Shown: positions 1-3,489 of the stretch, piece by piece
Position numbering within the stretch: position 1 is the stretch's first letter
How the letters are laid out: each line of letters starts with the position of its first letter
Assembly: GCA_934630555.1 (NCBI GenBank)
Contig: CAKTXB010000144.1
Span: 1 to 5,286, forward strand
Length of the DNA: 5,286 bases
Reading direction: 5' to 3'
Source of the DNA: an uncultured Oscillospiraceae bacterium
GTDB taxonomy: Bacteria; Bacillota; Clostridia; Oscillospirales; Oscillospiraceae
The notes under the pieces: model-generated
What the model saw: the letters and a program-made list of their open reading frames with translations, nothing else
What the model was told of the DNA's origin: nothing
Database searches by the model: none
Made by a program: the position numbers and the translations under genes

Positions 1-886
1 GGTGTGTAACGGACACGTCATAGAGCTTGACATTGTGCACGCCGCGGTCGGCCAGCAGAGAGGCAAGAATGTTGGCGGCATTTTCAGTGTTGCCGTAGAC
101 GGAGGCATAGGCGATCACGACGGCCTGTTCTTCGGGCTGGTACGTTGCCCAGTGGACGTACTTATCGACGATCCAACTGATGTCGCGCCGCCAGACCGGG
201 CCGTGCAGCGGGCAGATGGTCTCAATTTCGATGGTGGCGGCTTTTTTGAGCAGCGCCTGCACCTGCGTGCCGTATTTGCCAACGATGTTTGTGTAATAGC
301 GCCGGGCTTCGTCCAGCTTTTCGGTGCGGAAGTCGATCTCGTCGGCAAAAAGATTGCCGTTCAGCGCGCCAAAAGTGCCGAACGCGTCGGCGGAAAAGAG
401 CGTTTTGGTCGTGGCGTCGTAGCTGACCATGGCCTCGGGCCAGTGGACCATGGGGGCCATGACAAAGGCAAAGGTATGCTTGCCGGTGCACAGCGTGTCC
501 ATTTCCTTCACGACGACGGCGAGGGCGTCGATGTCGAATGTGAAGAAGTTTTTGATCATGGTGACGGTCTTGGCATTGCAGACGACCTTCACGCCTGGGT
601 AGCGGCGCACGACTTCCTGAAGCGTGGCACAGTGGTCCGGCTCCATGTGGTTGACGACGACATAGTCAAGCGGGCGGCCGGCAAGGACGTGCTCGAGATT
701 TTCAAAAAACAGGCCGCTGATGGACACATCCACGGTGTCGAGCAGGACAGTTTTTTCATCGAGCAGGACGTAGGCATTGTAGCTCACGCCCTCAGGAATG
801 GGATAGACATTTTCAAACAGCGCCAGACGACGGTCACTGCCGCCGACCCAGTAGAGATCGTCCTGAATTTTCTTTACACAGTACAT
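1..886 (-). CDS. fprA: FprA-type flavodiiron protein (A-type flavoprotein, O2/NO reductase), partial: C-terminus outside window
   Basis: Flavodiiron proteins are cytoplasmic enzymes that reduce O2 to water and/or NO to N2O at a non-heme diiron site, with electrons delivered through FMN; anaerobes use them for oxygen and NO detoxification. The reading frame starts at ATG 886-884 and stays open for 295 codons to the left edge. The N-terminal part is a metallo-beta-lactamase-like fold with every diiron ligand of the family: the H80-x-E82-x-D84-H85 motif (NHMEPDH), H148 (APMVHWPE), D167 (SADAFG) and H228 (CPLHGPVW). From about residue 255 a flavodoxin domain begins, with the FMN phosphate-binding loop YASVYGNTE (260-268). 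The family is usually about 400 residues, so roughly 100 are missing here because of the window edge. The start is fixed by an AGGAGG five bases upstream (892-897). The gene is transcribed alone, divergent from the EEP gene. Family assignment is firm; substrate preference (O2 or NO) cannot be read from the sequence. Confidence 0.95.
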   Translation of the reverse strand, partial: MYCVKKIQDDLYWVGGSDRRLALFENVYPIPEGVSYNAYVLLDEKTVLLDTVDVSISGLFFENLEHVLAGRPLDYVVVNHMEPDHCATLQEVVRRYPGVKVVCNAKTVTMIKNFFTFDIDALAVVVKEMDTLCTGKHTFAFVMAPMVHWPEAMVSYDATTKTLFSADAFGTFGALNGNLFADEIDFRTEKLDEARRYYTNIVGKYGTQVQALLKKAATIEIETICPLHGPVWRRDISWIVDKYVHWATYQPEEQAVVIAYASVYGNTENAANILASLLADRGVHNVKLYDVSVTH

Positions 887-926
887 AAAAGCCTCCTGTT
901 ATAAAATAGGAATGATTCTTGTTATT

Positions 927-955
927 ATCTTACCATAGTTTTCCGCGAAATTCAA
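927..955 (-). promoter_or_regulatory. Putative sigma-A promoter of fprA with extended -10
   Basis: Read on the minus strand, the -35 is TTGAAT (950-955), the spacer is 17 bases, and the -10 is TAAGAT (927-932) preceded by TG at the extended -10 position. This predicts transcription starting near 920 and a leader of about 34 bases ending in the AGGAGG of fprA. The spacer base pairs next to the -10 (933-941) read AAACTATGG on this strand, a word also found at the feo promoter. This is a motif-based inference. Confidence 0.55.
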
Positions 956-1017
956 GCGCTTTTGCATGGGTATTTTTACTCAGTGTAGCACGTGGACAGG
1001 GGCAATGCAAGGTGTGG

Positions 1018-1045
1018 TTGCTTTTTTAAGCGCAGTCGGTATAAT
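1018..1045 (+). promoter_or_regulatory. Putative sigma-A promoter of the EEP gene
   Basis: A perfect TATAAT -10 (1040-1045) is preceded, after 16 bases, by TTGCTT (1018-1023) as -35. The predicted start of transcription near 1052 gives a leader of about 38 bases. This also argues against a coding start at the in-frame ATA near 1060, which would sit almost at the transcript's 5' end. Everything else between 887 and 1089 is AT-rich spacer with no visible operator or RNA structure. Confidence 0.6.
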
Positions 1046-1089
1046 AGAAAAATAATGATTTGATATTGTGTGCGGAAGGAGCGAACGGA

Positions 1090-2172
1090 ATGAGAAAATT
1101 TCTGAACGTGATTTTGTGTATCGTGCTGGTGCTGGTCGTGATCGCGGCGGCGTATTTTGCGTATCTGATGCTCAGCTATCACCGCCTTGGCGATCAGACG
1201 CTTGCGGTGGAGGAGGGCGCGCAGAATGCGCTGCAAACGGATACAGACTACACGCTTTTGTCGTGGAACATCGGCTTTGGCGCGTATGAGGACGATTACG
1301 GGTTCTTTATGGACGGCGGCACAGAGTCATGGGCGTGGAGCGAGGAGCGGCTGCGGGCGAATCTGGCGCAGATCGTCGCGCGCATTCAGGAGCAGGAGCC
1401 GGATCTGCTGCTGCTGCAGGAAGTGGACAGCAATTCGACCCGCACGTATCACGTGAACGAGCTGGAGCTGTTGCAGAGTGCGCTGCAGGACACGGATCTC
1501 AGCAATGTGTACGCGTGCAACTATGATTCGCCATTTTTATTCTATCCATTCCATCAGCCGCACGGAAAGTCGGTTTCCGGCATCTGGACGGCGGTGCAGG
1601 GGAAGATCACGGCGGCAAACCGTGTGAGCCTGCCGGTGGAAACGGGGCTGACGAAGTTCCTCGATCTTGATCGCTGCTACAGTGTCAGCCGCATTCCGCT
1701 GGAAAACGGGAAAGAGCTGTGCTTGTATAACTTCCATCTTTCGGCCTACACGTCGGACGGGAAGATCGCGGACGAGCAGCTGGAGCTGCTGCTGGCGGAT
1801 ATGCAGCGCGAATATGAAGCGGGCAACTATGCCATTGCGGGCGGCGACTTTAATAAGGACCTGCCGGAGGGCGGCAGCGAGCAGTATTTTGGCGTATCGA
1901 CCGAGGGGCACAACTGGGCGCAGCCCATCCGTAGGGCATCGTTTGAAGGTACGGATCTGACGCTCGTGCCGCCGCTGGATCCGGATGACCCGGTGGCGTC
2001 GTGCCGGTATGCCGACGGGCCGATCCGCGCGGGGCAGCTGATGGTGAATGTGGACGGGTTCATTGTGTCAGATAATGTGGAGGTCGCAGACAAGGCTGTG
2101 ATCGACACGGGATTTGAAAACTCCGATCATAACCCGGTGCGGCTGCAGTTCCGGTTAACGGAAGCGGGTTAA
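1090..2172 (+). CDS. Membrane-anchored endonuclease/exonuclease/phosphatase (EEP) family protein
   Basis: This is a 360-residue protein of the metal-dependent EEP (DNase I-like) superfamily, whose members cleave phosphodiester or phosphomonoester bonds in nucleic acids, inositol phosphates or sphingomyelin. Residues 5-29 form one hydrophobic segment after MRKF, acting as a signal anchor, so the catalytic domain should lie outside the membrane. Superfamily landmarks occur in order: N60 (LLSWNIGFG), the metal-binding E111 (LLLQEVD), H216 (YNFHLSAY), D253 and N255 (GGDFNKD), D322 (VDGFIVS) and the catalytic D346-H347 pair (SDHNPV). The fold therefore looks complete and active. The start at 1090 is chosen because GGAAGGAG (1074-1081) lies eight bases upstream and the hydrophobic anchor follows at once; an upstream in-frame extension to 1060 lacks a good site. 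It has its own promoter and no co-directional partner, and its convergent neighbour is the metal regulator. The true substrate cannot be inferred; an extracytoplasmic phosphatase/nuclease role is the safest statement. Confidence 0.9.
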   Translation: MRKFLNVILCIVLVLVVIAAAYFAYLMLSYHRLGDQTLAVEEGAQNALQTDTDYTLLSWNIGFGAYEDDYGFFMDGGTESWAWSEERLRANLAQIVARIQEQEPDLLLLQEVDSNSTRTYHVNELELLQSALQDTDLSNVYACNYDSPFLFYPFHQPHGKSVSGIWTAVQGKITAANRVSLPVETGLTKFLDLDRCYSVSRIPLENGKELCLYNFHLSAYTSDGKIADEQLELLLADMQREYEAGNYAIAGGDFNKDLPEGGSEQYFGVSTEGHNWAQPIRRASFEGTDLTLVPPLDPDDPVASCRYADGPIRAGQLMVNVDGFIVSDNVEVADKAVIDTGFENSDHNPVRLQFRLTEAG

Positions 2173-2219
2173 TGTCGCCGGTGCTTTTGATAAAATGAGG
2201 CGCAGCCAGAGCTGGGATC

Positions 2220-2239
2220 CCTGCTTGCACGCAAGCAGG
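2220..2239. repeat. Perfect inverted repeat downstream of the EEP gene
   Basis: The arms CCTGCTTGC (2220-2228) and GCAAGCAGG (2231-2239) are exact reverse complements separated by two bases, so the RNA could form an eight-pair stem with a four-base loop. No T-run follows on either side, so it is not a canonical intrinsic terminator. It could stabilise the 3' end of the EEP transcript. It is one of several short inverted repeats in this 181-base convergent gap. Confidence 0.6.
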
Positions 2240-2311
2240 CGCTTTGCACACTTTGCCGGATGCGGCAAGCGGTGCAGCTGCCGCTGCGCGCGACGCACAA
2301 CGATACGATAT

Positions 2312-2354
2312 AAAAACGGGCCGCTGCCGGTCATTCCGGCAGCGGCCTGTTTGT
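2312..2354 (-). terminator. Rho-independent terminator of the DtxR-family gene, probably usable from both sides
   Basis: A 12-pair perfect GC-rich stem, GGCCGCTGCCGG (2319-2330) with CCGGCAGCGGCC (2336-2347), encloses a five-base loop. On the minus strand it starts six bases after the stop codon of the regulator and is followed by CG and TTTTT (the A-run 2312-2316 read in reverse), a classic terminator. On the plus strand the stem is followed by TGTTTGTTA, a weaker T-rich tail, so it may also end transcripts of the convergent EEP gene about 150 bases after its stop. Confidence 0.85.
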
Positions 2355-2728
2355 TAATCGGGAATTGCTTGTCTGGCGTGCTCACAGATGGCATGATATG
2401 TCTGCTGGCTGATGTCGTGCTCCATTTTGCAGGCGTCGGCCTCTGCCGTGTGCGCATCCACACCGAGGGCAATGAGAAACTTGGTGAGCGTCTTGTGCCG
2501 GTCCAGCATTCTGGAGGCGATCTCCATGCCGGAGTCGGTGAGGGTGATGAGCCCGTCGCGGTCCATGGTGATATAGCCGCTCTCGCGCAGGCGCTTGGTG
2601 GTGTAGGTGACGCTGGGCTTTGTGACGCCCAGATGCTCCGCCACGTCGATGGAACGGATATAGCCGTGCTTTTCCTGCATCATCAGCATGGCTTCCAGAT
2701 AGTCCTCTGAGGCTCTGAGTATTTTCAT
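2354..2728 (-). CDS. DtxR/MntR-family metal-dependent transcriptional repressor, short form without SH3 domain
   Basis: Proteins of this family bind Mn(II) or Fe(II) and then DNA, repressing metal uptake genes. The 124-residue product has the N-terminal winged helix-turn-helix (about 5-62; recognition segment VAEHLGVTKPSVTYTTKRL) and the metal-binding dimerisation helices (about 63-124). By eye alignment, D9 and E12 (SEDYLEAML) match MntR D8 and E11, H78 (DRHKT) matches the conserved His, and C100, E103 and H104 (ACKMEHDIS) match DtxR C102, E105 and H106. The protein is therefore MntR-like at one end of the site and DtxR-like at the other. It stops where larger relatives continue into an SH3-like domain. 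Start 2728 is preferred because GGAG (2738-2741) lies nine bases upstream; ATG 2743, five codons earlier and behind AAGG, is an alternative. It is divergent from feoA1-feoA2-feoB, which makes that operon its most likely target. Whether it senses Fe(II) or Mn(II) is unresolved, so no gene symbol is given. Confidence 0.92.
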   Translation of the reverse strand: MKILRASEDYLEAMLMMQEKHGYIRSIDVAEHLGVTKPSVTYTTKRLRESGYITMDRDGLITLTDSGMEIASRMLDRHKTLTKFLIALGVDAHTAEADACKMEHDISQQTYHAICEHARQAIPD

Positions 2729-2760
2729 GGGCAATTTCTCCATTCCGGCCTTGTAAACCA

Positions 2761-2788
2761 TATATACCGTAACACATTTTTGCGGCAA
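2761..2788 (-). promoter_or_regulatory. Possible promoter of the DtxR-family gene
   Basis: On the minus strand TTGCCG (2783-2788) and TATATA (2761-2766) are separated by 16 bases, placing a transcription start near 2754 and a short leader before the GGAG site of the regulator. Both hexamers match the sigma-A consensus at about four of six positions. It lies about 30 bases from the feo -35, so a repressor bound at the feo operator might also affect it, but no second palindrome is seen here. Confidence 0.4.
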
Positions 2789-2818
2789 ATGCAAGCGCGG
2801 AAAAACACAAAAAGGGGC

Positions 2819-2847
2819 TTGACAAATATAGTTAGAGATGCTAAACT
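2819..2847 (+). promoter_or_regulatory. Promoter of the feoA1-feoA2-feoB operon
   Basis: A consensus -35 TTGACA (2819-2824), an optimal 17-base spacer and a -10 TAAACT (2842-2847) lie about 100 bases upstream of feoA1. Transcription should start near 2854 and give a leader of about 93 bases. The spacer and -10 are covered by a TTAG/CTAA palindrome, the arrangement expected of a promoter blocked by a repressor. The -35 is strong while the -10 matches four of six bases. Confidence 0.7.
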
Positions 2848-2849
2848 AT
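2828..2849. promoter_or_regulatory. Candidate metal-repressor operator (DtxR/MntR-type box) over the feo promoter
   Basis: The arms ATAGTT (2828-2833) and AACTAT (2844-2849) are exact reverse complements ten bases apart. Inside them a further TTAG (2832-2835) and CTAA (2841-2844) form an inner pair. The DtxR/IdeR consensus box is also built of inverted TTAG/CTAA-like half-sites, and the adjacent gene encodes such a repressor. The site lies between -35 and -10 and overlaps the -10, so occupancy would block RNA polymerase. The exact recognition sequence of this regulator is unknown, so the link is an inference from position and symmetry. Confidence 0.55.
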
Positions 2850-2879
2850 GGGGCGGTTAAAGGAACTTAACTTTTTCTT

Positions 2880-2908
2880 TTGCCGAACCGTTAGAGTGCT
2901 CGTACTAT
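2880..2908 (+). promoter_or_regulatory. Possible second feo promoter within the leader
   Basis: TTGCCG (2880-2885), a 17-base spacer and TACTAT (2903-2908) form a weaker promoter-like pair, each hexamer matching four of six consensus bases. The spacer contains GTTAGAG at 2890, and ACTAT follows at the same 14-base distance as in the upstream operator. Transcription would begin near 2915. It may be chance in an AT-rich leader. Confidence 0.3.
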
Positions 2909-2925
2909 AAGAGCATGATGAGCAC
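2896..2925 (+). promoter_or_regulatory. Leader hairpin with two alternative 3' arms upstream of feoA1
   Basis: GTGCTC (2896-2901) can pair with GAGCAC (2920-2925), and its TGCTC part can instead pair with a closer GAGCA (2911-2915). The two pairings exclude each other and end just before the GGGAGG ribosome binding site (2931-2936). The stems are short (five to six pairs), so their stability in a transcript is uncertain. No known riboswitch consensus was recognised. Confidence 0.3.
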
Positions 2926-2946
2926 AGACAGGGAGGGATCGTTGTG

Positions 2947-3156
2947 ATGCCGTTAACATTAGCCCCCATGGGCGAGGCGTGCCTCATCCATAAAGTGGGC
3001 GGCAGCCCGGAGCTCAAAAAGCATCTTGAGGATCTGGGGTTTACAGCCGGCGGCACGGTAACGCTGATTTCCGCGCTGGGCGGAAACGTCATCGTCAAGG
3101 TCAAAGAGTCACGCATCGCGATCAGCGAGGAAATGGCTCGGAAAATCATGATTTGA
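2947..3156 (+). CDS. feoA: FeoA family ferrous iron transport accessory protein (first copy)
   Basis: FeoA proteins are small cytoplasmic SH3-like beta-barrels needed for, or stimulating, Fe(II) uptake by FeoB, probably by contacting its cytoplasmic domain. This 69-residue product fits the family's usual 70-80 residues and covers the whole domain: PLTLAPMGEACLIHKV at the start, then the helix ELKKHLEDLGF (about 22-32) with the typical LGF-x-x-G turn, and closing strands ending in ESRIAISEEMARKI. ATG 2947 is chosen as the start; the adjacent in-frame GTG 2944 is also possible. GGGAGG (2931-2936) lies ten bases before the ATG and seven before the GTG. It is the first gene of the feo operon, 22 bases before the second feoA. 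Its sequence differs clearly from the second copy, so the pair is an old duplication or two specialised subfamilies rather than a recent tandem copy. Confidence 0.92.
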   Translation: MPLTLAPMGEACLIHKVGGSPELKKHLEDLGFTAGGTVTLISALGGNVIVKVKESRIAISEEMARKIMI

Positions 3157-3178
3157 TCAAAGAAGGAGAGGAAGCAGC

Positions 3179-3400
3179 ATGAAAACACTGAAGGACGTCA
3201 AGATCGGCACGACCGCAAAGGTCGTCAAGCTGCACGGTGACGGCCCGGTCAAGCGCCGCATCATGGACATGGGGATCACCCGCGGCACGGAAGTGTATGT
3301 CCGCAAGGTCGCGCCGCTGGGCGATCCGATGGAAGTCACGGTGCGCGGCTATGAGCTGAGCTTGCGCAAGGCTGATACCGATATGATCGAAGTCGAGTGA
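3179..3400 (+). CDS. feoA: FeoA family ferrous iron transport accessory protein (second copy)
   Basis: This 73-residue protein is a second, more canonical FeoA: MKTLKDVKIGTTAKVVKL forms the first strands, GPVKRRIMDMGITRGTEV (about 22-39) is the family's helix and MG-x-x-x-G turn, and LGDPMEVTVRGYELSLRKAD (about 47-66) gives the last strands, including the GYELSLRK signature. It is expected to act as a cytoplasmic partner of FeoB in Fe(II) transport. The ATG at 3179 follows AAGGAG (3163-3168) at ten bases. It sits 22 bases after feoA1 and 89 bases before feoB, in the same direction, so all three are probably one transcript. Compared with the first copy it is more basic in the helix region (VKRR in place of LKKH) and has a longer, acidic C-terminus, suggesting the two are not interchangeable. 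FeoA identity is firm; the division of labour is unknown. Confidence 0.94.
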   Translation: MKTLKDVKIGTTAKVVKLHGDGPVKRRIMDMGITRGTEVYVRKVAPLGDPMEVTVRGYELSLRKADTDMIEVE

Positions 3401-3445
3401 GCAAGATCCCAAAAAGGCGCAAAATTTTTAAGTCCTTGTTAAATA

Positions 3446-3465
3446 GCCCTAATTTCAATTAGAGC
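3446..3465. repeat. Inverted repeat in the feoA2-feoB gap
   Basis: CTAATT (3449-3454) and AATTAG (3457-3462) are perfect reverse complements two bases apart. After one mismatch (3448 with 3463) the outer GC pairs continue the symmetry to 3446-3465. It contains CTAA/TTAG words like the feo operator but in the opposite order. No T-run follows, so it is not a standard terminator; an RNA processing or stability element, or a second regulator site, would fit. Confidence 0.45.
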
Positions 3466-3489
3466 GCATGAACAAGAAGGAGCAAAAAG

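Noticed and set aside
2..904. A 300-codon open frame on the plus strand
   Set aside because: It lies antisense to fprA, whose minus-strand frame carries all diiron ligands and the FMN loop. The plus frame has no recognisable domain and no suitable start signal.
910..932. A Fur box in the fprA leader (GATAAT followed by imperfect symmetry on the minus strand)
   Set aside because: The GATAAT half is present, but the second half does not align at the expected spacing, so the match is too weak to annotate.
2195..2710. A 171-codon open frame on the plus strand spanning the intergenic gap and the regulator
   Set aside because: It runs through the terminator hairpin and antisense to the DtxR-family gene, whose product is clearly recognisable.
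2854..2946. A metal riboswitch (NiCo/czcD-type or yybP-ykoY manganese type) in the feo leader
   Set aside because: The leader is only about 93 bases and does not show the conserved cores of those classes. The hairpins present are short and simple.
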